Shown here: piece after piece, positions 19,738 through 29,005 of the stretch
Layout: each line of letters starts with the position of its first letter
Numbering within the stretch: the first letter of the stretch is position 1
Origin: VBDM01 sp964430565
GTDB lineage: Bacteria > Pseudomonadota > Gammaproteobacteria > Burkholderiales > SG8-39
Length of the DNA: 64,000 bases
NCBI GenBank assembly: GCA_964430565.1
Contig: CAYSFD010000020.1
Coordinates: 62,001 to 126,000, forward strand
Direction of reading: 5' to 3'
Notes under the pieces: model-generated
Databases searched by the model: none
The model's input: only the letters and a program-made list of their open reading frames with translations
What the model was told of the DNA's origin: nothing
Position numbers and translations under genes: made by a program

Positions 19738-19923
19738 GAACCGATCGTGCAGCCTTCGGGCGAACCGAGCCAAGCGCAATGTCTCTGGCCCGGCAGATAG
19801 CGGGCCATTTCGCCTTCGCTCCTGGTGCGACAGACGACACGCTGCGGGTGCCCGGCCGCTTGCGACTCCAATGAAACGGTCGGCGCGCGGCCATCCGGAA
19901 ATGGATTATCCAGGCGGCATCGG

Positions 19924-21633
19924 TCAGAATTCCTCAAAGCGCTCTTTCTCACGCGAGGCCGTTCTGTCCACAAGGGAAGCGGCCCGCGGCGTCGTGCTCC
20001 CGCCCCTGAGCGCGACTTTTCCCATTCCTATCCCCGTCTTCGTCCTCACCACGGGCGTCGTCGGCTCGTACGCGTGCGCTGTTGCGTGCATCTGCGCTTG
20101 GCTTTCGTCTCCAAGCTTGAATCTTCCGACCAGCGCCTGAAGCTGTCGGCCTTGTTCCGCCATCGAATGCGCCGTGGCGCTCAACTGCTCCGTCTGCGCT
20201 GCGTTGGACTGCACCACGTGATCCATCTGATTCACCCCCAGGTTCACCTGATCGATCCCGGACGACTGCTCCTGGGCGCCCGCCGCTATCTCCCCGATGA
20301 TGTCGGTCACCTGCTTCACCGAAGCAACAATCTCCTGCAAAGTCTGCCCCGATTGGTTGACGAGAGTTGATCCGGTTTCCACCTTCGCCACCGAATCCTG
20401 AATCAACTCCCTGATCTCCTTGGCCGCCGTTGCGGTCCTCTGCGCCAGACTCCTCACTTCCGTCGCTACCACCGCAAACCCGCGCCCCTGCTCGCCCGCG
20501 CGCGCCGCCTCCACCGCCGCGTTGAGCGCCAACAAATTGGTCTGAAACGCGATCTGGTGAATAGTCGTGATGATGTCTGCGATCTTCTTGGAAGACTTGT
20601 CGATCTGCCCCATCGCCGAGACCGCCGAGGCCACCACCTGTCCGCCCTTGTCCGCAGCTTCCCTTGAGCCTGCGGCCAGTTGGTTCGCCTGCTTGGCATT
20701 GTGCGCGGTCTGCTTCACCGTAGCGGTGATCTGTTCCAGTGAGGCTGCGGTCTCTTCCAACGATGAGGCCTGCGCCTGGGAACCGTCGGAGAGCTGGCCC
20801 GCCGCAGAGGAGAGCTGCTGCGAAACCGAGCCAAGCTGGACTGCGGCCACCTTCACCTGGCCGATCAGATTGTGAATCTTGTCTAAAAAAGTGTTGAACC
20901 AATACGCCATCTCGCCGATCTCGTCCCTGCTTTGAACGTCCAGGCGTTTGGTCATGTCGCCCTCGCCTTCAGCAAGGTCTTTCGCCAGCGCGATCATTCG
21001 CTCGCTTGGCCTGGAGATGGTTTGCCGAACCACCCATAGCGTACCTACGCCGCCGACCAGGAGTGCGACAAGAGTCAATACAAGAAACGTCAGTGCGATC
21101 CTTAAGCGAACCGCCTCGATCAGGTCCCCCCGGGACCCCACGGAAACGTAAACCAGCCCCTTCTCGTAAGGCACCGGAAGAAGGGTGTGGTAGCTCCCTT
21201 CGAAGAAAAAGGTGACGGGCTTCTGAGGCCGCGCTTCAAGAGCCTTCTGAACGGGACCCAGGACCTGCTTGAGTTTCGCCTGCTCGGGGTCGCTGTGGGT
21301 CAAAACCTTCCCGGTCGGATCGTAGACGGCTATGTGAGAAAGCTCGCGATTTTCCTTGATGATGGGTGCTATTTCGACGTTCAAGACGAGAAAGACAGAT
21401 TCGCTGTAACCCACCTGGGTCATCAAGTCCTTGATGCGGTCTCGCAACGGCCTGCCCAGCACCTCCGAGCGCGCTTCCACCCACGCCAGATATTCATTTG
21501 TGAAGAATGAAACGCTCACCCAGGCCATCGCTCCGAGGACAAAGACCAGGATGCCCCCGATCCCCACCGCTATCTTGACGCTCAGGCTTCTTCTTTTGAG
21601 TGTGTTCCCCTTACGTTCATTTTTTTCCGGCAT
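19924..21633 (-). CDS. Methyl-accepting chemotaxis protein
   Basis: Chemoreceptor of 569 aa. TM1 at residues 20-43, extracytoplasmic sensor domain about 44-178 (IAVYDPTGKVLTHSDPEQAK resembles a Cache fold), TM2 at 179-202, HAMP 203-256, then the signalling coiled coil with the invariant tip QTNLLALNAAVEAARAGEQG. The C-terminus RFEEF resembles the CheR/CheB-tethering pentapeptide (NWETF in E. coli). The frame continues far upstream over the acyl-CoA dehydrogenase gene, but only the ATG at 21633, with a GAGG before it, gives a receptor. Ligand unknown; it sits between TTT and glutaryl-CoA genes. Confidence 0.92.
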   Translation of the reverse strand: MPEKNERKGNTLKRRSLSVKIAVGIGGILVFVLGAMAWVSVSFFTNEYLAWVEARSEVLGRPLRDRIKDLMTQVGYSESVFLVLNVEIAPIIKENRELSHIAVYDPTGKVLTHSDPEQAKLKQVLGPVQKALEARPQKPVTFFFEGSYHTLLPVPYEKGLVYVSVGSRGDLIEAVRLRIALTFLVLTLVALLVGGVGTLWVVRQTISRPSERMIALAKDLAEGEGDMTKRLDVQSRDEIGEMAYWFNTFLDKIHNLIGQVKVAAVQLGSVSQQLSSAAGQLSDGSQAQASSLEETAASLEQITATVKQTAHNAKQANQLAAGSREAADKGGQVVASAVSAMGQIDKSSKKIADIITTIHQIAFQTNLLALNAAVEAARAGEQGRGFAVVATEVRSLAQRTATAAKEIRELIQDSVAKVETGSTLVNQSGQTLQEIVASVKQVTDIIGEIAAGAQEQSSGIDQVNLGVNQMDHVVQSNAAQTEQLSATAHSMAEQGRQLQALVGRFKLGDESQAQMHATAHAYEPTTPVVRTKTGIGMGKVALRGGSTTPRAASLVDRTASREKERFEEF

Positions 21634-21659
21634 GGTCCTCACCCTCCAACTGTCCGCGT

Positions 21660-22862
21660 TCAGGAGAAAGCCTGAATCCCGGTTTGTGCACGCCCGAGTA
21701 TCAAGGCGTGGATATCGTGCGTTCCTTCGTAGGTGTTGACGACTTCGAGGTTGACCATGTGGCGCACCACGCCGAACTCGTCCGAGATGCCGTTCCCGCC
21801 CAGCATATCGCGCGCCATACGCGCGATATCGAGCGCCTTGCCGCAAGAGTTGCGCTTCATGATCGAAGTGATCTCCGGCGTATCGCTGCCTTCGTCCTTC
21901 ATCCGGCCGAAGCGCAGCACACCCTGCAGCCCAAGGCAGATTTCGGTCTGCATGTCGGCGAGCTTTTTCTGAATCAACTGGTTCGCCGCAAGCGGCCTGC
22001 CAAACTGCTTGCGATCCAGAACGTACTGTCGCGCGCGGTGCCAGCAGTCTTCCGCCGCGCCGAGCGCGCCCCAGGCGATGCCGTAGCGCGCCGCGTTGAG
22101 ACAGGTGAACGGGCCCTTCAGGCCTTCGACACCGGGGAGCAGCTTGTCCTCGGGCACGAACACGTCGTCCATCACAACCTCGCCGGTAATGGAGGTCCGC
22201 AGCCCCACCTTGCCGTGGATCGCCGGCGCCGAGAGCCCCTTCGCTCCTTTTTCGACGAGGAATCCACGGATGCGGCCGTCCTCGGTCTTCGCCCAGATCA
22301 AAAACAGATCGGCGATCGGCGCGTTGCTGATCCAGGTCTTCGAGCCGCTTAGGCTGTAGCCGCCGGAGACTTTCTTCGCCCGCGTCTGCATGCTGGCGGG
22401 GTCGGAGCCGTGATTGGGTTCGGTCAGGCCGAAACAGCCGATCAGCTCGCCTTTGGCGAGTTTCGGCAGGTAGTTTTTCTTGTGCGCCTCGGAGCCGAAT
22501 TCGTAGATCGGCGTCATGACCAGCGAGCTCTGCACGCTCATGGTCGAGCGGTAGCCGGAATCCACGCGCTCCAGCTCGCGCGCGATCAGTCCGTAGCTCA
22601 CGTAGTTGACGCCGGCGCCGCCGTATTCGGCGGGAAGCGTAGCCCCGAGGAATCCGAGCGCCCCCATCTCGCGGAGGATCGAGGGATCGGCCTTCTCGTT
22701 TCGGAACGCCTCCAGAACGCGAGGGCTGAGCTTGTCCTGCGCGAACGCGCGCGCCGCGTCGCGCACCATGCGCTCGGCTTCGGTGAGCTGCGCTTCGAGC
22801 AGGAGCGGATCCTGCCAGGAGAACTCTGCTTTTCTGGGCTTGGCTTTGAGTGGGGCGTTCAT
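21660..22862 (-). CDS. gcdH: Glutaryl-CoA dehydrogenase
   Basis: FAD enzyme (400 aa) that oxidises and decarboxylates glutaryl-CoA to crotonyl-CoA in lysine, tryptophan and aromatic degradation. Distinguishing features versus other acyl-CoA dehydrogenases: the glutarate-binding Arg at 105 in GYRSTMSVQSSLVM, the C-terminal VNTYEGTHDIHALILGRA with catalytic Glu at 379, and FGLTEPNHGSDPASM. Length typical. It lies 14 bases downstream of a 3-hydroxyacyl-CoA dehydrogenase gene on the same strand, consistent with a short catabolic operon. Confidence 0.95.
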   Translation of the reverse strand: MNAPLKAKPRKAEFSWQDPLLLEAQLTEAERMVRDAARAFAQDKLSPRVLEAFRNEKADPSILREMGALGFLGATLPAEYGGAGVNYVSYGLIARELERVDSGYRSTMSVQSSLVMTPIYEFGSEAHKKNYLPKLAKGELIGCFGLTEPNHGSDPASMQTRAKKVSGGYSLSGSKTWISNAPIADLFLIWAKTEDGRIRGFLVEKGAKGLSAPAIHGKVGLRTSITGEVVMDDVFVPEDKLLPGVEGLKGPFTCLNAARYGIAWGALGAAEDCWHRARQYVLDRKQFGRPLAANQLIQKKLADMQTEICLGLQGVLRFGRMKDEGSDTPEITSIMKRNSCGKALDIARMARDMLGGNGISDEFGVVRHMVNLEVVNTYEGTHDIHALILGRAQTGIQAFS

Positions 22863-22876
22863 GAAAGTGTCCGACC

Positions 22877-24406
22877 TCAGGCTTCAGCGGTGAGTAATGA
22901 TACTCCCAGACGCGCCCGCCGCTTGAGCCAGGGGCTTGCGCGGTAGCGCGGATCGCCGTAGAAGTCTTGCAAGGCCTCGAGAATGACGAGAACTCTCGCT
23001 GTGCCGATCGCATCGCCCCAGGCGAGGGGTCCCTGGGGGTAGCCGAGGCCGAGCGTCACCGCCGCGTCGATGTCGGCCGGTAAGGCGATGCGCTGCTGGG
23101 CGATGTCGCAAGCGATGTTGACGACTTGCGCGATGACGCGCTGCGCGACGAATCCCGGCGAATCATGGACTACCGAGACCGGAACGCCGTCGCTCGAAAG
23201 GAGTCCATGCGCGGCGGCGGACATGGCCGGCGCAGTCACCGGAGTGGTCATGAGCGTGCGGCGCTTGTCCAGCGGAAACAGGCAATCGACCGCGAGCGTG
23301 CGTGTCGGATCGAGTCCCTCATCGAGCGCGGCGCTCGTCGCATCGCGGCCGATGGGCGCAACCAGACATAGCGACCGTGCCGCGGGTTCAGCGCCGGAAT
23401 CGACGCGCGCGCCGAGCTTGCTAGCGAGGTCGGCGAGCTTCGCTCCGAGTCCCACGCGGCTCACCCACACGCTCTCGGGGCGCGCGGCCGGCGCGGGAGG
23501 CTCGGGGATTTGTTCCTGCTTGCCGTTCTCGTGGCGATAGAAACCGCGGCCGGACTTGCGGCCGAGCAGCCCTGCGTCGACGCGCTGACCGGTGATGGGC
23601 GAAGGGCGAAAGCGCGGCTCCTCGTAATATTGCCGGTAGATCGATTCCATCACCGGGTGCGAGACATCCAGCCCGGTGAGATCGAGCAACTCGAAGGGGC
23701 CGAGGCGGAAGCCCGCGCAATCGCGCAGGATGCGATCGACCGCATGGAACTCGGCGACGCCTTCCCCGAGGATTCGCAGCGCCTCGGTGCCGTAGCCTCG
23801 GCCCGCGTGATTGACGATGAAGCCCGGTGTGTCCTTGGCGCGCACCGGCTTGTGGCCGCAGCGCAACGCGAGCGCGCTGAGCGCTTCGCCGACCCAGGGC
23901 GCGGTCAGCAGCCCGTCCACGACCTCGACGACTTTCATCAGCGGCACAGGATTGAAGAAATGAAACCCGCCGATGCGCTCGGGCCGCTTGCACGCCGCGG
24001 CGATCGCGGTGATAGACAACGACGAGGTGTTGCTCGCAATCAGGCAATCCTCGGCGAGGATCGTCTCCAGCGCGCCGAACAGCTCGCGCTTGGCCTCCAG
24101 GTTTTCCACGATCGCCTCGATGACGATGTGGCAGGAAGAGAGCGAGCTCAGGGACTCGGCGACGGCGAGGTTTCTGGCGGCGCGTTCGGCGTCGCTCGCG
24201 GCGAGGCGGCCTTTCTCGGTCAGCCTTGCGAATTGCTGCGAGATCGAGTCCTTCGCTCCTTGCGCGGCTCCCGGACGGTTGTCCTGGAGCAGCACGCGGA
24301 TGCCGGCCTGCGCGGCGATCTGGGCGATGCCGCGGCCCATCACGCCGGTGCCGATCACCGCCAGGGTAAGATCGGGGCGGGAAATGTCGAGGGGCATTGG
24401 AGGCAA
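22877..24406 (-). CDS. 3-hydroxyacyl-CoA dehydrogenase (two-domain, PaaH-like)
   Basis: NAD-dependent enzyme of 509 aa. Rossmann motif VIGTGVMGRGIAQIAAQAG near residue 17; the catalytic His lies in IGGFHFFNPVPLMKVVEVV, and TPGFIVNHAGRGYGTEA follows. A second C-terminal 3HCDH domain (DSPGFVAQRVIAQVVNIACD) makes it the long PaaH/Hbd type found in phenylacetate and dicarboxylate catabolism. Upstream of gcdH: crotonyl-CoA from GcdH, once hydrated, would be its substrate. No enoyl-CoA hydratase gene is in the window. Confidence 0.92.
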   Translation of the reverse strand: MPPMPLDISRPDLTLAVIGTGVMGRGIAQIAAQAGIRVLLQDNRPGAAQGAKDSISQQFARLTEKGRLAASDAERAARNLAVAESLSSLSSCHIVIEAIVENLEAKRELFGALETILAEDCLIASNTSSLSITAIAAACKRPERIGGFHFFNPVPLMKVVEVVDGLLTAPWVGEALSALALRCGHKPVRAKDTPGFIVNHAGRGYGTEALRILGEGVAEFHAVDRILRDCAGFRLGPFELLDLTGLDVSHPVMESIYRQYYEEPRFRPSPITGQRVDAGLLGRKSGRGFYRHENGKQEQIPEPPAPAARPESVWVSRVGLGAKLADLASKLGARVDSGAEPAARSLCLVAPIGRDATSAALDEGLDPTRTLAVDCLFPLDKRRTLMTTPVTAPAMSAAAHGLLSSDGVPVSVVHDSPGFVAQRVIAQVVNIACDIAQQRIALPADIDAAVTLGLGYPQGPLAWGDAIGTARVLVILEALQDFYGDPRYRASPWLKRRARLGVSLLTAEA

Positions 24407-24553
24407 GCCGGAAAAGAGTCGATTTTACTCCGACCTGGTTGCACCCCGCCGCAAGCGCGTTGACGTTTCGGCGCGTTTTCGGCAAGCTTGCGACCGCGCG
24501 CTTACAAAAGCTTGCCCGCCGGGCGAAGGACGCCGGAAATGGAGGAGGGCCGC

Positions 24554-25510
24554 ATGAAACTACTCGCACGCACACTCGCGCTGCTCGGGCTGGTCGTCGT
24601 GTTGCCAGTGACAGCGCAGGAATTTCCGTCCAGGCCGATCCTGCTCATCTGCCCGTGGCCTGCGGGCGGCCCGACCGATACCCACCTGCGCCGATTCGCC
24701 GAGATCGCCGCGAAGCAGCTCGGCCAGCCGATGCCGGTCGAGAATCGCCCGGGAGGCGGAGGAATGGTCGGACCCGGAAACATGGCGCGTACGGCGAAGC
24801 CGGACGGCTACACACTGTCGCAATTGCCCGTATCCGCATTCCGTATTCCGCACATGCAAAAGGTTGCCTGGGATCCGATAAAGGATTTCACTTACATCAT
24901 CGGCCTGACCGGCTATACCTTCGGCGTGGTGGTGCGCAGCGACTCTCAGATCAAGTCGTTTCGCGATCTGCTCGATTACGCCAAGGCCAATCCCGGCAAG
25001 TTCTCCTACGGCTCGACCGGAACCGGCACTTCGCCACACCTGCTCATGGAAGAGGTGTCGATGAAAGCGGGCGTCGAATTCCTTCACGTGCCATTCAAAG
25101 GCAATGCGGACTCCACACAGGCGCTGATGGGAGGACATGTAATGGCCCAGTCGGACTCGAGCGGCTGGGGCCGCTTCGTGGACGCTGGCCAGTTCAGGCT
25201 GCTCGTCACTTTCGGCAGCCGGCGCACCAAGCGCTGGCCGAGCGTGCCCACCGCGAACGACCTGGGACTCGACATGGTTTACAGTTCTCCCTATGGAATC
25301 GTCGGTCCGAACGGCGTGGATCCGCGCGTGGTCAAGACCCTGCACGATGCGTTCAAGAAGGTGCTCGATGATCCCGAGCATATAAAGGTGCTCGATCAGT
25401 TCGATCAGGAGTACTGGTACCAGTCGAGCGAGGACTACGCCCGATATGCGCGAGCGACGCTGCAAAACGAGCGCGCGCTGATCGAGCGGTTGGGACTGCT
25501 CGCCAAATAG
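24554..25510 (+). CDS. Bug-family (TTT) periplasmic substrate-binding protein
   Basis: Receptor of 318 aa. Signal peptide residues 1-22 (ending PVTAQ). Bug segments: LLICPWPAGGPTDTHLRRFAEIA, ENRPGGGGMVGPGNMARTAKPDGY, YGSTGTGTSPHLLMEEV, and VPTANDLGLDMVYSSPYGIVGP. The ATG at 24554 follows GGAGGAGGGC. A UspA gene follows after 16 bases, apparently co-transcribed. No permease nearby. The GPTD and CPWP variants set it apart from the other five Bug proteins in the window. Confidence 0.92.
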   Translation: MKLLARTLALLGLVVVLPVTAQEFPSRPILLICPWPAGGPTDTHLRRFAEIAAKQLGQPMPVENRPGGGGMVGPGNMARTAKPDGYTLSQLPVSAFRIPHMQKVAWDPIKDFTYIIGLTGYTFGVVVRSDSQIKSFRDLLDYAKANPGKFSYGSTGTGTSPHLLMEEVSMKAGVEFLHVPFKGNADSTQALMGGHVMAQSDSSGWGRFVDAGQFRLLVTFGSRRTKRWPSVPTANDLGLDMVYSSPYGIVGPNGVDPRVVKTLHDAFKKVLDDPEHIKVLDQFDQEYWYQSSEDYARYARATLQNERALIERLGLLAK

Positions 25511-25526
25511 GCGAAAGGAGACTGCC

Positions 25527-25964
25527 ATGTTCAACAAGATACTGTTGGCCTACAACGGCTCGCGCGAAGGCAAGTCGGCCTTGCTCGCCTGCGCCGAGAT
25601 CGCATCGTTCGCCAAGTCGGAGACCCACCTTCTCGCGGTCGCCGGGATGCCCTCGAGCATGTTTCTGACCGAAGGTTTCCTCCCAGAGGAATTGCTGGAG
25701 GAGGAGAAGAAACGCGCGCAGGAAGTGCTCAACGAGGGCATCCAGCAGCTCAAGCAGAAGGGCTTCGCCGTCACCGGCCACCTTGCCGTCGGCGAGCCCG
25801 TGGAAGAAATCTGCCGTCTTGCGGCGGAACTGAAATGCGACATCATCGTCGTAGGCCACCAGCAGAAAGCCTCGTTCGGGTCGCGCTGGTGGCGCGGGTC
25901 GGTCGGAAAAAACCTGCTCGACCACGCGCCGTGCAGCATTTTTGTCGCGCAGACGCGGGATTGA
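25527..25964 (+). CDS. Universal stress protein (UspA family)
   Basis: Single-domain Usp of 145 aa: KILLAYNGSREGKSALLACAEIA at the N-terminus and CDIIVVGHQQKASFGSRWWRGSVGKNLLDHAPCSIFVAQ at the C-terminus, where the GSVGKNLL segment corresponds to the nucleotide-binding GSV/GST turn. The G-2x-G part is altered (GHQQ), so ATP binding is uncertain. GAAAGGAG precedes the ATG. It is coupled to a Bug receptor, a pairing with no defined meaning. Confidence 0.88.
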   Translation: MFNKILLAYNGSREGKSALLACAEIASFAKSETHLLAVAGMPSSMFLTEGFLPEELLEEEKKRAQEVLNEGIQQLKQKGFAVTGHLAVGEPVEEICRLAAELKCDIIVVGHQQKASFGSRWWRGSVGKNLLDHAPCSIFVAQTRD

Positions 25965-26157
25965 GCTCGTAAGCAGCGGTTGTCCCGAGCGGAGGTTCGC
26001 CCCCGAGTGTCGTAAATCGGGGACGGGGACTCGGAGACTTCAAGACAAAGGCGCTGGATTCTTGCTTACGCCGGCATAACGGCTAGAACCGCAGCGTCGC
26101 CCCCGCTACGAACGCAGTCGGCGCTCAACTGAATGCCGTTGTAGTATCTTTCCCAGT

Positions 26158-28437
26158 ATGAAAGGAAGACTGGAAGACCGGCGCCTCCTGACCGGGCAGG
26201 GGCGATTCATCTCAGACTGGAATTTTCCGAATCAGGCCTACGCGGCGTTTCTGCGCTCGGACCGCGCCCACGCCGAAATTGTTTCCGTCGACTCCACGGC
26301 TGCGCTCAAGTCGCCCGGCGTATTGACTGTGCTGACAGGCCAGGACGTCGCCCAGGCAGGCTACAAGTCGATCCCGACGAATCTCGCCGTGAAAGACCGC
26401 TTCGGCGAGCCGCTCAAGAAACCATCGCGCCCCGTGCTCGCCCAAGGAAAAGTCCGTCATGTCGGCGAATGCGTTGCCTGTGTGGTGGCGGAGTCGCCGC
26501 ACGCCGCACTGGACGCCGCTGAATTGATCGCGGTCCAATACAGGGACCTGTCGGCGGTGACCGTGGCGGAGAAGGCTCTAGCACCCGGCGCGCCGCAGCT
26601 TCACGCCGAGCTTCCCGGCAATCTTTCATTCGACTGGTCCGCCGGCGACGAAGCCGCGACCGAGGCCGCGTTTCGTTCCGCCGCGCGCGTCGTAAGACTC
26701 GCCCTGGATAATCCCCGCATGGTCGGCAACCCGATGGAGCCGCGCGCCTGCACCGCGACCTACGACGCCACAACGCAGAAATACGCGCTCTACGCCTGCA
26801 CTCAGGGGACGGCGGGCATGCGCGGGCAGCTGGTGCACACGATGGGGGTTCCCGACGACAAGATCGACGTGATTGCAGAGGACGTGGGCGGTGGGTTCGG
26901 CGTGCGCTTCAACATGTATCCGGAATACTGCGCGGTGCTGCTCGCCGCAAAAAAAACCGGGCGCGCGGTGAAATGGACCGGCAGCCGCTCGGAGGTTTTT
27001 CTTTCGGACGAGCAGGGGCGGGACGTCACGAGCACGAGCGAGCTCGCGCTCGATGCCTCGGGAAAATTCCTCGCGATGCGCTTTGCGTACATCGCCGACC
27101 TCGGCGCCTACCTCGCCCCGACCGGGCCTTTCATCAATACCCAGGGCGTGGTCGCCTGCCTCACCGGCGTATACGACGTGCCTACCGCATGCGCGCGCGT
27201 GCGGCTCGCGGTGACGAACAAAGCGCCCGGGGCCGCCTATCGCGGCGCGGGCCGCCCGGTGATGTCCTACATGATCGAGCGTCTGGTCGAGCAAGCGGCC
27301 TTCGAACTGAACGTGGATCCCGCCGAGCTGCGGCAGAAGAACCTCGTGCCCAAGCACAAGTTTCCCTTCGAGGCGGCGAACGGCAACACTTACGACTGCG
27401 GCGATTTCGAGGGCGTGCTCGCCGATGCGCTCGCAGCCTCGGACTGGGAGGGATTCCCTGCGCGGCGCGCGCAATCGGCAGCGCGCGGCAAGCTGCGTGG
27501 GCGCGGCATGGCGGCCTACATCGAAGCGAGCGGCGGCGGCTTCGCCCCTTCGGATCAGGTTGAGCTGCGCTTCGATTCAGGAGGTGTGATCACGATGTAC
27601 GCGGTCTCACACTCGCACGGGCAGGGCCACGAGACGAGCTACGCGCAGATCGTCTCTGCCGTGCTCGGCGTGCCGATCGAACAATTCCGTCTCAGGAACG
27701 GCGATCCTGCAGTGCGCCTCGTCGGCAACGCCACCGGCGGTTCGCGCTCGCTATTGGGCGTCGGCAGCGTGATGCAGCTCGCGGCAAAGCAGGTGGTGGA
27801 GAAGGGCCTTGCGCTTGCGTCGAAAGATCTCGAGGCGGCCGCCGCAGACATCGAATTCCGCGACGGTACGTACCGCATCAAGGGCACCGACCGCGCCATC
27901 ACGCTTCTTTCGCTCGCCAAAAAGTACGCGGGCACGGTTCAGGCGCTCGACGTGAAGACCGAAAGCAAGTTCGGCGTGACCTTTCCGAACGGCTGCCACA
28001 TCGCCGAAGTCGAGATCGAGCCCGAGACCGGGAGCGCAGAGATCGTGAAGTTCACCGCGGTGGATGACGCGGGCAACATCGTCAACCACCAGATTGTCGA
28101 AGGTCAGATGCAAGGCGGGATTACTCAAGGGGCCGGGCAGGTGTTCGGCGAGCACCTTATCTACGATTCGGAAACCGGCCAGCTCCTCACCGGGAGCTTC
28201 ATGGATTACGCCATGCCGCGAGCGGGCCTGGTGGACGGCCTGACGATCTGCGAGCATCCGGTGCCGACCGCGACCAATCCGCTGGGCGCGAAGGGCGTGG
28301 GCGAGGCCGGAGTGAGCGGGTCACTCCCCGCGCTGATGAACGCGGTGCTCGATGCCCTGCGCCAGGCGGGCGTCACGCATTTCGACATGCCGGCGACGCC
28401 GGACCGGATCTGGCGGGCGATTCAGGCGGCCAAGTAG
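26158..28437 (+). CDS. Xanthine dehydrogenase-family molybdenum hydroxylase, large subunit (orphan)
   Basis: Moco-binding catalytic subunit of 759 aa, aldehyde-oxidase/CoxL-like. Starts RLEDRRLLTGQGRFISD, has the Moco-contacting GGGFGVRFNMYPE, AYRGAGRP at 360-367 (the form II pattern, not the CO-oxidising AYxCSFR) and GVGEAGVSG with the catalytic Glu near residue 716. It would need a 2Fe-2S small subunit and usually an FAD subunit; neither is next to it. A TAGTAT box lies ten bases before the ATG. Substrate unknown, perhaps an aldehyde or N-heterocycle. It would use the cofactor made by the moeA cluster. Confidence 0.92.
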   Translation: MKGRLEDRRLLTGQGRFISDWNFPNQAYAAFLRSDRAHAEIVSVDSTAALKSPGVLTVLTGQDVAQAGYKSIPTNLAVKDRFGEPLKKPSRPVLAQGKVRHVGECVACVVAESPHAALDAAELIAVQYRDLSAVTVAEKALAPGAPQLHAELPGNLSFDWSAGDEAATEAAFRSAARVVRLALDNPRMVGNPMEPRACTATYDATTQKYALYACTQGTAGMRGQLVHTMGVPDDKIDVIAEDVGGGFGVRFNMYPEYCAVLLAAKKTGRAVKWTGSRSEVFLSDEQGRDVTSTSELALDASGKFLAMRFAYIADLGAYLAPTGPFINTQGVVACLTGVYDVPTACARVRLAVTNKAPGAAYRGAGRPVMSYMIERLVEQAAFELNVDPAELRQKNLVPKHKFPFEAANGNTYDCGDFEGVLADALAASDWEGFPARRAQSAARGKLRGRGMAAYIEASGGGFAPSDQVELRFDSGGVITMYAVSHSHGQGHETSYAQIVSAVLGVPIEQFRLRNGDPAVRLVGNATGGSRSLLGVGSVMQLAAKQVVEKGLALASKDLEAAAADIEFRDGTYRIKGTDRAITLLSLAKKYAGTVQALDVKTESKFGVTFPNGCHIAEVEIEPETGSAEIVKFTAVDDAGNIVNHQIVEGQMQGGITQGAGQVFGEHLIYDSETGQLLTGSFMDYAMPRAGLVDGLTICEHPVPTATNPLGAKGVGEAGVSGSLPALMNAVLDALRQAGVTHFDMPATPDRIWRAIQAAK

Positions 28438-28447
28438 CTTAGAACTC

Positions 28448-28642
28448 TTACCGCACACGTCCCTTGTTCGACTTGGCTTGAGAGGGCTGGAAAATATAGC
28501 CTTTGTCGGTGGCGTCGGCCAGACATCCTTCATAGTTCTTGTAGGCCCGAAGCGATTCCGAGACTACCGTGCGGTCGGCGGAAAGACGTTGCCATCTCCA
28601 GCTAAGCGTAGGATCGCTGTAAAAACGCCAGATGATGTTCAT
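28448..28642 (-). CDS. Small conserved hypothetical protein downstream of a cold-shock gene
   Basis: Protein of 64 aa: IIWRFYSDPTLSWRWQRLS, a central VVSESLRAYKNYEGCLADA and KGYIF at the end. The pattern (W-R-W-Q-R-L, then S/Y-x-x-Y-E-x-C-x-x-D-A, then GY) resembles a small family seen in proteobacteria near stress genes; its function is unknown to me. It lies 28 bases downstream of the CspA-family gene on the same strand and may be co-transcribed. No signal peptide. Confidence 0.65.
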   Translation of the reverse strand: MNIIWRFYSDPTLSWRWQRLSADRTVVSESLRAYKNYEGCLADATDKGYIFQPSQAKSNKGRVR

Positions 28643-28670
28643 CGGCGAGATCCTCCCGGATCGCTATGAA

Positions 28671-28877
28671 CTACGCAGCCTTCAGGTTCTCGGCCGACGT
28701 TTTGCCGTTCTTCCCCTCGACCAGCTCGTATCCGACCTTCTGACCTTCCTTCAGGGAGGACATGCCGGCTTTTTCTACGGCCGATATGTGGACGAAGACA
28801 TCCTTTGAACCGTCGTCAGCGGCAATAAAACCAAACCCCTTCGACGGGTTGAACCACTTCACTGTTCCAGTTGGCAC
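28671..28877 (-). CDS. Cold-shock protein (CspA family)
   Basis: Single cold-shock domain of 68 aa. RNP1 is KGFGFIAADDG and RNP2 is DVFVHISAV, both nucleic-acid-binding strands of the OB fold. TVKWFNPSKG and GQKVGYEL are canonical. GAGGAG precedes the ATG. It acts as an RNA chaperone. It lies between tmRNA and a small hypothetical gene. Whether it is cold-induced cannot be told; no long structured leader is obvious. Confidence 0.96.
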   Translation of the reverse strand: MPTGTVKWFNPSKGFGFIAADDGSKDVFVHISAVEKAGMSSLKEGQKVGYELVEGKNGKTSAENLKAA

Positions 28878-28975
28878 AGAATTCTCCTCATAGCGTAGTT
28901 GGATGCCGCCCTTGGCTTTCGCAATGCCGGGACGACGGAAGTAGTTTACCCCATCACGGCCGAGTCACAAATGCC

Positions 28976-28999
28976 GAGGGCCCCCCGTGGGGGACCCTC
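28976..28999 (-). terminator. GC-rich hairpin after tmRNA
   Basis: GAGGGCCCCCC (28976-28986) pairs with GGGGGACCCTC (28989-28999), an 11-bp stem with one wobble, six bases beyond the tmRNA CCA end. There is no strong T-run after it, so it may act as a processing stem rather than a classical terminator. Confidence 0.6.
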
Positions 29000-29005
29000 T
29001 TGGTT

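Noticed and set aside
17905..19800. 631-codon open frame on the plus strand opposite tctA/tctB
   Set aside because: Charged, Arg/His/Glu-rich composition typical of antisense frames in GC-rich DNA; tctA and tctB on the minus strand are clear.
21634..23013. Long N-terminal extension of the chemoreceptor frame
   Set aside because: It runs antiphase through gcdH on the same strand and has no receptor-like sequence; the real start is 21633.
26001..26022. CCCCGA...TCGGGG hairpin in the gap between uspA and the molybdenum hydroxylase
   Set aside because: Long loop and no T-run; no evidence it terminates transcription. The rest of this 193-base gap shows nothing recognisable.
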